DNA of 64,000 nt from Candidatus Aminicenantota bacterium (lineage in GTDB: Bacteria; Acidobacteriota; Aminicenantia; Aminicenantales; UBA4085): positions 1 through 64,000 of the forward strand of contig JADGNV010000013.1 of NCBI GenBank assembly GCA_017883285.1, written 5' to 3'. Positions within the stretch are counted from its first letter, which is position 1, and the number at the start of each line of letters is the position of its first letter. Below, piece by piece: positions 48,148 through 56,993 of the stretch. A program made the position numbers and the translations under genes. The notes under the pieces were generated by a model. It worked only from the letters and a program-made list of their open reading frames with translations, made no database searches and was not told the origin of the DNA.

Positions 48148-49938
48148 TCATAGATTCACGCTCAGCGATTTATCGTCATCCAAGGCTTTGACGCGGGCCA
48201 GGAACTCGGTCAAGTTTACCGTCCCCTTGTCGCCCTGGCCGTGGACACGGAGCGAAGCCGTCCCGGCGGCCACTTCCTTGTCGCCGGCGACCAGGATGAG
48301 AGGGACTTTCAAGCGCTCGGCCTCGCGGATCTTATAGTTGAGCTTTTCCCGCCGCAGGTCGGCGTGGGCGCGCAGGCCCGCGGCCTTGATCCGCGCCTCG
48401 AGCGCCCGGGCGTAATCGTCGTGCCGATCGGCGATGGGCAGGACTTCGACCTGGACGGGCGCGAGCCACAGCGGGAAGTTGCCGTTGTAGTGCTCGATCA
48501 GGATCCCGAAGAACCGCTCGAGGGAACCCAGCAGCGTCCGGTGGATCATGTAGGGCTGGTGTTCCCGGCCGTCCTCGGCGATGTAGGCCATCTTGAAGCG
48601 CTCGGGCTCGTTGAAATCGAACTGGATGGTCGTGCACTGCCAGAGCCGGCCGATGGCGTCCTTGACCTTGATGTCGATCTTGGGGCCATAGAAGACGGCC
48701 TCGCCTTCCATCCGCTCGTAGGCGACGCCCCGGGCGTCGAGGGCCTTGACGAGAGACGCCTCGGCCGTCCGCCACATCTCGTCGCTCCCCGCGTACTTCG
48801 TGGTGTTCTTGGGGTCGCGGACCGAAAGCTCGATCTTGGTGTCGGTGAAGCCGAAGGCGCCCAGGACGCTGGTCGAGAAGTCGAGGACCCGCAGGATCTC
48901 GGCCTCCATCTGGTCGGGGGTGCAGATGATGTGGGCGTCGTCCTGGGTGAATCCCCGGACGCGGAGCAGGCCGTGGAGGACCCCGCTCCGCTCGTAGCGG
49001 TAGACGGTCCCCAGTTCCGCCCAGCGGAGGGGCAGATCCCGGTAGGACCGCATCCGGGACTTGTAGATGAGGATGTGGAAGGGGCAGTTCATCGGCTTCA
49101 AGTAGTAGTTCTGCCCGTCGATGTCCATCGGCGAATACATGCCGTCCTTGTAGAAATCGAGGTGGCCCGAAGTCTGCCACAGAACCTCCCGCCCGATGTG
49201 GGGGGTGTAGAGGACGTCGTAGCCGCCCGCCCAGTGCCGCTCCCGCCAATACTGCTCTATGATCGCTCGGATACGGCCGCCCTTGGGATGCCAGAGGATC
49301 AGGCCGCCGCCGAGCTCCTCGGCGGTGCTGAAGAGGTCGAGGTCAAGGCCGAGGCGGCGGTGGTCGCGCTTCTTGGCCTCCTCGAGGAGGGTCAGATAGT
49401 CGTCGAGTTCCTTCCGGGTCGGGAAGGCGGTCCCGTGGATACGCTGGAGCTGGATGCCCTTTTCGTCACCCTTCCAATAGGCGCCCGAGACGGACAGGAG
49501 CTTGAAGTGCGGGAGGGCCCCGGTCGAGGCGAGGTGCGGGCCGAGACAGAAATCAACGAAACTCCCCTGCCGGTAGCAGGTGACGGAATCGCCGCCCTTT
49601 TCGCGGATGAGCTCGACCTTGAGAGTCTGGCCCATCCCCTCGAACAGGCGGATCGCCTCGTCCTTGGCCAGAGTCAGCTTCTCGAGGGGCATGTCCGCCG
49701 CAACGACCTCGCGCATCTTCGCTTCGATGGCGGAGAGGTCTTCGACGCTGAACGGACAGTCGCGGAGGAAGTCGTAGAAGAACCCGTTGTCCACGGCCGG
49801 CCCGATCCCGGCCTGCGTGCCGGGGAAGAGCTCGAGCACCGCCTGGGCAAGGAGGTGCGACGTGCTGTGGCGCAGGACCTCGAGCGAGAAAGGCTCCATA
49901 TCTATATGTTGCGTGTAAAGACACTCCTTCGTATTCAT
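48148..49938 (-). CDS. thrS: Threonine-tRNA ligase lacking TGS domain
   Basis: LRHSTSHLLAQAVLELFPGTQAGIGPAVDNGFFYDF; MNCPFHILIYKSRMRSYRDLPLRWAELGTVYRYERSG; start at 49938 or 49899. Confidence 0.93.
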   Translation of the reverse strand: MNTKECLYTQHIDMEPFSLEVLRHSTSHLLAQAVLELFPGTQAGIGPAVDNGFFYDFLRDCPFSVEDLSAIEAKMREVVAADMPLEKLTLAKDEAIRLFEGMGQTLKVELIREKGGDSVTCYRQGSFVDFCLGPHLASTGALPHFKLLSVSGAYWKGDEKGIQLQRIHGTAFPTRKELDDYLTLLEEAKKRDHRRLGLDLDLFSTAEELGGGLILWHPKGGRIRAIIEQYWRERHWAGGYDVLYTPHIGREVLWQTSGHLDFYKDGMYSPMDIDGQNYYLKPMNCPFHILIYKSRMRSYRDLPLRWAELGTVYRYERSGVLHGLLRVRGFTQDDAHIICTPDQMEAEILRVLDFSTSVLGAFGFTDTKIELSVRDPKNTTKYAGSDEMWRTAEASLVKALDARGVAYERMEGEAVFYGPKIDIKVKDAIGRLWQCTTIQFDFNEPERFKMAYIAEDGREHQPYMIHRTLLGSLERFFGILIEHYNGNFPLWLAPVQVEVLPIADRHDDYARALEARIKAAGLRAHADLRREKLNYKIREAERLKVPLILVAGDKEVAAGTASLRVHGQGDKGTVNLTEFLARVKALDDDKSLSVNL

Positions 49939-50012
49939 GGTAGGCGCGGAGGGGATTGAACCCACGGCCTCTTCCGTGTCAGGGAAGCGCTCTCCCACTG
50001 AGCTACGCGCCT
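49938..50012 (-). tRNA. tRNA-Val(GAC), CCA encoded
   Basis: AGGCGCGTAGCTCAGTGGGAGAGCGCTTCCCTGACACGGAAGAGGCCGTGGGTTCAATCCCCTCCGCGCCTACCA folds as a cloverleaf. Confidence 0.95.
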
Positions 50013-50034
50013 GAGAGACGTTCAGAGCGCGTAT

Positions 50035-50063
50035 ATCTTAATGAAAACACTACGGCTCGTCAA
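50035..50063 (-). promoter_or_regulatory. Sigma70-like promoter for tRNA-Val-thrS operon
   Basis: Minus strand TTGACG-N17-TAAGAT, about 23 bp before the tRNA 5' end. Confidence 0.7.
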
Positions 50064-50136
50064 CCGGGAAAAAGGAAAGAAGAGATCGCGTGTTTTCGAC
50101 CCGTCCTCCTCAGCCCCTATTAACTCTCACGTCCCC

Positions 50137-50165
50137 TTGAGGATAGGGCCGTTTTCGGGTATACT
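50137..50165 (+). promoter_or_regulatory. Sigma70-like promoter for GTPase-CK-OTC operon
   Basis: TTGAGG-N17-TATACT. Confidence 0.7.
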
Positions 50166-50222
50166 ACCCCTTTCTTTGACCGACAATTTAGTTTTCAGCC
50201 GATTTTGGAAGGAGAAGTATTT

Positions 50223-51527
50223 ATGAAAAAAGTGATCATCATGGGCGCCGCGGGGCGGGATTTCCACAATTTCAACACGTATTTCCGGGACAATCCCAAC
50301 TTCCACGTCGTGGCCTTCACGGCGACCCAGATTCCGGACATCGATGGCCGGAAGTACCCGGCCGTCCTGGCCGGCAAGCTCTACAACGACGGCATTCCCA
50401 TCTACGCCGAAGACCAGCTCGACGCCCTGATCCGCAAGCACGGCGTCACCAAAGTCTACCTCTCCTACAGCGACCTCCCCCACGAGTACGTCATGCATAA
50501 AGCCTCCCAGGTCCAGGCGGCCGGAGCGAGCTTCGTCCTCCTCGGGCCCGTCGACACGATGATCAAGAGCAAGCGGCCGGTCGTCTCGGTCTGCGCGGTC
50601 CGGACGGGCTGCGGCAAGAGCCAGACCTCCCGCAAGGTCGCTCTGATCCTCAAGAAGAAGGGCCGGAGCGTCGCCGCCATCCGCCACCCGATGCCCTACG
50701 GCGACCTGGCCAAGCAGAAGGTCCAGCGCTTCGCCACCTACGACGACATGACCAAGAACGAGTGCACGATCGAGGAGCGCGAGGAGTACGAACCCCACGT
50801 CAAGAACGGGATCGTCGTCTACGCCGGCGTGGACTACGAGGCCATCCTCCGGGAGGCCGAGAAGGAAGCCGACGTCATCCTCTGGGACGGCGGGAACAAC
50901 GACTTCCCCTTCTACAAGTCCGACCTCGAAATCGTCGTCGTCGACCCGCACCGGGCCGGCCACGAACTGCTCTACTACCCCGGGGAGACGAACTTCCGCC
51001 GGGCCGACGTCATCATCGTCAACAAGATGGACACCGCCCCCAAGGAGGGGATCGAGAAGGTCCTGGACAACATCAAGAAGATCAATCCCGCGGCCATCGT
51101 CATCAAGGCCAACTCCCCGACGATCGTCGAGAACGGCGAGCAGATCCGGGGCAAGCGGGTGCTCGTCATCGAGGACGGCCCGACCCTGACCCACGGCGGA
51201 ATGACCTTCGGGGCGGGCATCGTCGCCGCCCAGAAATACGGGGCCGCCGAGATCATCGACCCCCGCCCGGCGGCGGTCGGCAGCATCAAGGCGACGTTCG
51301 AGAAGTACAGCCACCTGGACAAGGTCCTGCCGGCTATGGGCTACGGCGACACCCAGGTCCACGAGCTGGCCGAGACGATCGCCAAGATCGACTGCGACCT
51401 GATCCTCAGCGCCACGCCCATCGACCTCAACCGGCTCATCCAGACCCGGCAGCCGCTGCTGCCCGTGGGCTACGAGCTCGAGGAGATCGGGTCTCCCACC
51501 CTGGAGGACGTGCTCCAGAAGTTCTGA
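50223..51527 (+). CDS. COG2403-type GTPase, cyclic 2,3-diphosphoglycerate synthetase-related
   Basis: P-loop-like VCAVRTGCGKSQTSRKVALIL; WDGGNNDFPFY; IVNKMDTA. Confidence 0.82.
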   Translation: MKKVIIMGAAGRDFHNFNTYFRDNPNFHVVAFTATQIPDIDGRKYPAVLAGKLYNDGIPIYAEDQLDALIRKHGVTKVYLSYSDLPHEYVMHKASQVQAAGASFVLLGPVDTMIKSKRPVVSVCAVRTGCGKSQTSRKVALILKKKGRSVAAIRHPMPYGDLAKQKVQRFATYDDMTKNECTIEEREEYEPHVKNGIVVYAGVDYEAILREAEKEADVILWDGGNNDFPFYKSDLEIVVVDPHRAGHELLYYPGETNFRRADVIIVNKMDTAPKEGIEKVLDNIKKINPAAIVIKANSPTIVENGEQIRGKRVLVIEDGPTLTHGGMTFGAGIVAAQKYGAAEIIDPRPAAVGSIKATFEKYSHLDKVLPAMGYGDTQVHELAETIAKIDCDLILSATPIDLNRLIQTRQPLLPVGYELEEIGSPTLEDVLQKF

Positions 51528-51539
51528 GCGCGGAGATCC

Positions 51540-52490
51540 ATGCCGGTCAAACGTCGCCTGGCCCTCATCGCCTTCGGGGGAAATGCCCTTCTCCCCGAGA
51601 CTCAGAGGGGGGTCCAGGACGAGCAGGAGAAGAACGCCGAAAAGGCGGCCCGACTGATAGTCCACATCGTCCGCAAGGGCTACGAGCTGATCATCGTCCA
51701 CGGCAACGGCCCCCAGGTCGGGAACCTGCTCATCCAGATGGAGGAGGCGGTCACCAAGATCCCGCCCTACACGCTGGACATCTGCAACGCCATGACCGAG
51801 GGCAGCATGGGCTTCATGCTCGAGCGGGCGATCACGAACGAGCTGCGGCGCCGGTCGATCGATAAGGACGTGATCACCCTGATTACCCCGGTCCTCGTCG
51901 ACCGCCACGACCCCGCCTTCGAAAAGCCGACCAAGCCCGTCGGCCCCTTTTACACCCGATACCGGGCCCAGCAGCTCGCCCGGGAGAAGAAATGGACCAT
52001 GGTCGAGGACGCGGGCCGGGGCTACCGCAAGGTCGTCCCCTCCCCCAAGCCGATCGACATCGTCCCCAAGTGGATCATCCACGACCTCGTCGAGGCGGGG
52101 CGGATCGTGATCGCCGCCGGCGGCGGCGGCATCCCGGTCATCCTCAACAACCGCGGGCTGTACGAGGGTGTGGAGGCGGTCATCGACAAGGACTACGCCT
52201 CGAGCCTCATCGCCCGCGAGGTCAAGGCGGATCTGTTCATCATCCTGACCGGCATCGAAAAAGTCTACATCGATTTCGGAAAGCCCAGCCAGCGGGAATC
52301 GCCCGGGCTCACGATCGCGGAGGCGGAGGCCCTCCTCGACGAGGGGCAGTTCCCTCCGGGCTCGATGGGGCCGAAGATCCGAGCCGCCATCGAATACATC
52401 CGGGCCGGCGGCCGGGAAGTCCTGATCACGGACGCCGCCCATCTCAAGGCCGCCCTGATCGGACGAGCGGGGACGCGGATCACGGCCTGA
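51540..52490 (+). CDS. arcC: Carbamate kinase
   Basis: LALIAFGGNALLP, VHGNGPQVGNLLIQME, AGGGGIPVI, GSMGPKIRAAIEYIRAGG. Confidence 0.95.
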   Translation: MPVKRRLALIAFGGNALLPETQRGVQDEQEKNAEKAARLIVHIVRKGYELIIVHGNGPQVGNLLIQMEEAVTKIPPYTLDICNAMTEGSMGFMLERAITNELRRRSIDKDVITLITPVLVDRHDPAFEKPTKPVGPFYTRYRAQQLAREKKWTMVEDAGRGYRKVVPSPKPIDIVPKWIIHDLVEAGRIVIAAGGGGIPVILNNRGLYEGVEAVIDKDYASSLIAREVKADLFIILTGIEKVYIDFGKPSQRESPGLTIAEAEALLDEGQFPPGSMGPKIRAAIEYIRAGGREVLITDAAHLKAALIGRAGTRITA

Positions 52491-52529
52491 GGATCGACCG
52501 AGACGAAAGAAGAATGTGAGGAAAGAGCC

Positions 52530-53462
52530 ATGAACAAGGATTTCATTTCCATCCACGACATCACGCGCTACGAATTCCATGAGCTCCTGGACCTCGCGAC
52601 CAAGATCAAGGAAAATCCCGACAAATACCGCAAGACGCTCAAGGGCCAGGTCCTGGCCATGGTCTTCGAGAAGCCGTCGCTCCGGACGCGGATGACCTTC
52701 GAAGTCGGGATGCACGAGCTCGGCGGCAAGGGGATCTACCTCAGCCCGGCCGAGATCCAGATCGGCACGCGCGAGACCATCGAGGACGTCGCCCACAACC
52801 TCGAGCGCTGGGTAGATGGGATCATGATCCGGACCTTCAGCCACGACACCGTTGTCCGCCTGGCCCGGGCCTCGTCCGTCCCGGTGATCAACGGCCTGAG
52901 CGACCTCAGCCACCCCTGCCAGGGCATGGCCGACTTCCTCACCCTCCGCGAGAAGAAGGGCGGCCTGGCGGGCGTCAAGCTGGCCTACCTCGGCGACGGG
53001 AACAACGTCTGCCACAGCCTGATGCTCGCCGCGGCCAAGGCCGGGACGTCCATGGCCGTCGGGACGCCGAAAGGCTTCGAGCCGAACCCCGGGATCACGA
53101 AGCTCGCCCTCGAGGACGGGAAGGAGACCGGATTCTCGCTGCTCATCACCAACGACCCGAAGGAAGCGGTCCGGAACGCCGACGCCGTCTACACCGACGT
53201 CTGGGCCTCGATGGGCCAGGAGTCGGAGAAGGAGGCCCGGGCGAAGATCTTCGCCTCCTTCCAGGTCAGCCCGGCCCTCATGGCCCAGGCCAAGCCCGAC
53301 GCAATCTTCCTCCACTGCCTGCCCGCCCACCGGGAGGAGGAGGTGTCGGCTTCGGTCTTCGAATCGCCGCAATCGGTCGTATTCGACCAGGCGGAAAACC
53401 GGCTCCACGCCCAAAAGGCGATCATGGTAACGCTGATGGGGAACAGAAAGAAAAATGGATAA
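52530..53462 (+). CDS. Ornithine carbamoyltransferase
   Basis: FEKPSLRTRMTFEVGMHELGG, LSDLSHPCQGMADFLT, LHCLPAHREEEV. Confidence 0.93.
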   Translation: MNKDFISIHDITRYEFHELLDLATKIKENPDKYRKTLKGQVLAMVFEKPSLRTRMTFEVGMHELGGKGIYLSPAEIQIGTRETIEDVAHNLERWVDGIMIRTFSHDTVVRLARASSVPVINGLSDLSHPCQGMADFLTLREKKGGLAGVKLAYLGDGNNVCHSLMLAAAKAGTSMAVGTPKGFEPNPGITKLALEDGKETGFSLLITNDPKEAVRNADAVYTDVWASMGQESEKEARAKIFASFQVSPALMAQAKPDAIFLHCLPAHREEEVSASVFESPQSVVFDQAENRLHAQKAIMVTLMGNRKKNG

Positions 53463-55632
53463 AGACAACACCCTCGTCCAGATGACCCCGGACGACATCG
53501 CTTTCCTCGAGCAAGAGCTGTCGAAGACCCAGAAGCCGACCGCGGCCCGGGAGCTGGCCGAGAAGCTGGCCTTCCGCAAGACCGCCGACCAGCGCATTCA
53601 GGACGTCAAGCTCTATGACCCGGCTTGCGTCTATCAGGTCGGCGATCCGGTCTACAAGGAATACGACGAGCCGCTGACCGTCAGCTCCAAGACCGTGGAA
53701 CCGTTCAAAGGCGCCGTCGTCCTGACCGTGGTCCACAAAACCCTCTACAAGGGCCTTGGAGAAATGCTCGAAGTCGATTACATCGGCGGCGGGACGTTCC
53801 GCAAGTACATCGACTACATGAAAAAATCCAAGACCCAGGTCCTCCTGCCGTCCAACACCGCCGGGACGAACGACGCGCCGAAGATCATGGGCCGCGACAA
53901 CGATCCGCGCCTGACCGAGCTCCCGATGACCGACCGGGACCTTAAGGCGCTCGAGCGAAGCCTGCGGACCGCCCTCGCGAAATCGCCGAAGTTCCTCGCC
54001 TGGGGCAACCACTGGCAGCTCACCGCCCACCAGCCTCCCCTGCCCGAGGAAAAGATCAAGGAGATCGAGGCCCACATCACCGCCACGAAGGAATCCGCTT
54101 CCACCGCGGACCTCGTCCGGCAGTTCTTCGGCCTCGAGGCCTCGAGCGACCTGTTCGACATCACCTGCCTCGGGCTCGCCCATTACCTCGAGACCAAGCG
54201 CAAGAAGGAATTCCTGCCGGTGTCGCCTGTCGACTGGGGCAAGTGGCACCTTAAGAGCGTCCTGAACGCCATGCCCGAGAACCTGGCCATCTCGGCGCCC
54301 GCGGCCCCGCTCGTCGAGTTCGAGTCGCCCGAGCTGCCCGAGCCCGCGGGCCACGAATTCCCGCTCAAGGTCTACCTCTCCTGGCGCGAGATCGTGTCGG
54401 GCGCGGTCAAGATCCCGAAGCCGTTCCACAAGGACCTGGCCCACTCGCGGGAATACGTCTTCACCGACGCCGACGACAACAAGACGCACATCGTCTATTA
54501 CTACCCGACCCAGGGCTTCTTTCTGGGTCTGAAAGCCTTCTTCGCCGCGCACAACATCCCCCAGGGCACGAGCCTGACCCTGGAGCGCAAGGGCCCGACC
54601 CAGTTCCATTTCCGGCTGAAGAAGTCCAAGAAGAAGATCTCCGTGGCCAAGATGGCCTACGACCCGGCCGCCGACATGTTCACGGACGTGGCCGAGACGG
54701 CGACGCTGGCCATGCCCAACAAGATCATCTATCTCGAGCGCGAGACCCTACAGAAGCTCGTCACCCACTACCCCGAGCGCGAAGGCCTGAACCTCAAGGA
54801 CCTGCTCATCCTCGTCTTCAAGAACTTCAGCGCGGCCTCGGCAGGCCACGCCCTCCATTACCTCCGGGCCTATCACCTCGTCGACGTCCTGAAACGGACC
54901 TTGCCGGAGGACGTCGAGCTCACGCTCCTGAATTCGTCCGAGTTCTCCAAGTCGGACAAGAAGAAGGGCATCTACGCCTACCACGAAGCCCTGCCGGTGC
55001 CCGAGGAGATCCCGGTCGAAGAGGAGATCGAGGTCGAGGCCCCGGTCCGGGAGGCCGTGGACGCGCCGGGTACGATCTTCTACGACGAGTTCGAGGCCGT
55101 CCCCGATGAGGCCCCGATCGACGTGGTCCAGCAGGCCGAGGAGGAATACGTCGAAGTCGAGACGCCGCTCGCCCCGCCCAAACCCGCGCCGGCCAAGCCC
55201 GCCGCCGGAGCGCCCGCGGACGAGGCCAAGAAAGAGAAGCCCCACAAGAAGAAGAAGGGCAAGAGCGAAGGTGAAAAGCTGCCGCGGGCGGGCAAGAGCG
55301 AGCGCCGCGTGATCGAGGAGCGGATCGAGGAGGCCGAGGCCGAGGAAGCGCTCCTGGCCGAGAAGGCGGTGGACGAGGGCGAGATCGAGGACATCGACCT
55401 CATCGAGGCCGGGCCCGAGCCCGCGGAAGCCGAGGTCCCGGCCGCTCCCGCCGTCCGGTCCAAGGCCGACAAGGCCGAGGAGGCCGTCGAGGAGGCCGAG
55501 GAAGCGGCGCCGGCCGAGGAAGCGGCGCCGGCCGGCGGGACGTTCGGCAACCTGTTCGCCGAGCGGCTCAAAAACGCCCTCACCAAGAAGCGGCAGGAAG
55601 ACTCCCAGAAGAAAACCGAAGAGAAGGAATAA
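53455..55632 (+). CDS. Hypothetical 725-aa multidomain protein with low-complexity E/A/K-rich C-terminal tail
   Basis: Long ORF, overlaps OTC stop, consistent codon bias; no family recognised. Confidence 0.85.
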   Translation: MDKDNTLVQMTPDDIAFLEQELSKTQKPTAARELAEKLAFRKTADQRIQDVKLYDPACVYQVGDPVYKEYDEPLTVSSKTVEPFKGAVVLTVVHKTLYKGLGEMLEVDYIGGGTFRKYIDYMKKSKTQVLLPSNTAGTNDAPKIMGRDNDPRLTELPMTDRDLKALERSLRTALAKSPKFLAWGNHWQLTAHQPPLPEEKIKEIEAHITATKESASTADLVRQFFGLEASSDLFDITCLGLAHYLETKRKKEFLPVSPVDWGKWHLKSVLNAMPENLAISAPAAPLVEFESPELPEPAGHEFPLKVYLSWREIVSGAVKIPKPFHKDLAHSREYVFTDADDNKTHIVYYYPTQGFFLGLKAFFAAHNIPQGTSLTLERKGPTQFHFRLKKSKKKISVAKMAYDPAADMFTDVAETATLAMPNKIIYLERETLQKLVTHYPEREGLNLKDLLILVFKNFSAASAGHALHYLRAYHLVDVLKRTLPEDVELTLLNSSEFSKSDKKKGIYAYHEALPVPEEIPVEEEIEVEAPVREAVDAPGTIFYDEFEAVPDEAPIDVVQQAEEEYVEVETPLAPPKPAPAKPAAGAPADEAKKEKPHKKKKGKSEGEKLPRAGKSERRVIEERIEEAEAEEALLAEKAVDEGEIEDIDLIEAGPEPAEAEVPAAPAVRSKADKAEEAVEEAEEAAPAEEAAPAGGTFGNLFAERLKNALTKKRQEDSQKKTEEKE
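55498..55533 (+). repeat. Perfect 18-bp tandem duplication in the 725-aa protein gene
   Basis: gaggaagcggcgccggcc x2. Confidence 0.85.
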
Positions 55633-56987
55633 GAACGGCCCATAAAATCCCGCTGCTCCTTTTCTCCGTCCTCTTTTTTGTTCCGAAAAATTACGCCCAA
55701 ACGGGCGATGCCCCCGCCCCGAAGCCGCGGGCGGATTTCCGGCTCGAACTCGCGATCGACGCGGCCGAGCGCCGCGTCTACCGACCCGAATTCCACTTCG
55801 TCTGGCCCCTCGCCGTTCCGGTCGGGAGCCGGATCGCGGCCGACCTGAGCTACCTCCAGCGGACGAACGGCCGCCTGCAGGGGCCGATCGATTTCTGGAT
55901 CCGGGTCGGATACGGGCAGGCCATCACGGACGCGGTCTCGTTCGAGGCGAGCCTGAACCATTTCTGCCGCCACATCACCTCGATCGACAACCGCTACATC
56001 CTCAACCTCAACGAGGTCGCCGGAATCGTCCGCGTCCGGCAGGCTTCGGTCGAAGCGGGGTTCGGCTACGGGCGCTACCTCGGCGGAAGCCCCGGCTACC
56101 GTGAGCTCCTGATCTTCACTCTGAAGGTCCCGCGCCTCCTCGTTCCCGCGCTCTCCTTCGAGAGCGAATTCAAATGGGTGAATTTCGGGGAGGTGTTCCA
56201 CGAGATGGGCCTGTCCCTGGCCGTCGGGCAGGGTGTCGAGATCTTCATCCGTTCGGCGCGCTATTACGGCCTGCCGGCCGAGACGTTCATCGGCCTGCGG
56301 CTGTCCGAGGGGAATGGGCCTCCCAAGTCTCTCGAGAGCTTTCATCTGGGCGCAGGCGTCTATCCCTTCTACAACTCCCACAAGCTCCTCGTGGAAGGCG
56401 GCTTACGGCTGGAGATCGCGAAGAACGAAAACGGGAGGCTCCTGGCCGACCTCGACTTCGACACGCCGATCCTGACGGGGAACGGCTTTTTCGCCCAGTT
56501 TTGGCCGGACCGGATGATCTACCGCGTTCGGGCGCAGTACGAAAAGTCGTTTTCGGGCGGATGGTCCGCGGCTTGGTACGCCCGCTACGACGTCGACATG
56601 CCGACGGACAAGGCCATCGGATTCCTGGCGAGCCTGAGCACGGGGATCGCGGTCCGCAACCAGCCCGACTTCGAGCGGCTCGACCGGCCGCTCCGGTTCG
56701 AGGTCGCGGGCGGGGTCGACTTCAAATACGACTACGACTTCGGGCTGAAGCTCGGGATCAATACCGCGAACCCCGGCGCGGCGAACGCCGGGGCCGAGTT
56801 CCGCTGGCAGGCGAACGGCCTGCGACAGGCCGCGGAATTCAAGATCTTCGCCGATTTCGGCCGGGAGATCGCGATCCGGCCGTTCGCCGGCGTGAAAAAG
56901 ATTTCCTACGCGGCCGGCGGGACGCCGGGGCCGAGCCGCTTCGCGGAGCGGATCACCGTCGGCGTCGGCCTCTATAAATGGTTCTAA
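55629..56987 (+). CDS. Secreted outer-membrane beta-barrel-like protein, probable non-ATG start
   Basis: Frame open from 55629: (ATA)RTAHKIPLLLFSVLFFVPKNYAQTGDAPAPKPRADFRLEL...; alternating beta pattern, terminal VGLYKWF. Confidence 0.7.
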   Translation: MRTAHKIPLLLFSVLFFVPKNYAQTGDAPAPKPRADFRLELAIDAAERRVYRPEFHFVWPLAVPVGSRIAADLSYLQRTNGRLQGPIDFWIRVGYGQAITDAVSFEASLNHFCRHITSIDNRYILNLNEVAGIVRVRQASVEAGFGYGRYLGGSPGYRELLIFTLKVPRLLVPALSFESEFKWVNFGEVFHEMGLSLAVGQGVEIFIRSARYYGLPAETFIGLRLSEGNGPPKSLESFHLGAGVYPFYNSHKLLVEGGLRLEIAKNENGRLLADLDFDTPILTGNGFFAQFWPDRMIYRVRAQYEKSFSGGWSAAWYARYDVDMPTDKAIGFLASLSTGIAVRNQPDFERLDRPLRFEVAGGVDFKYDYDFGLKLGINTANPGAANAGAEFRWQANGLRQAAEFKIFADFGREIAIRPFAGVKKISYAAGGTPGPSRFAERITVGVGLYKWF

Positions 56988-56993
56988 GGAATT

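Noticed and set aside
48241-49959. 572-aa plus-strand ORF
   Set aside because: Antisense to thrS and partly over tRNA-Val.
50127-53597. 1156-aa minus-strand ORF
   Set aside because: Antisense to the GTPase, carbamate kinase and OTC genes; arises from GC-rich codon bias and has no recognisable domain.
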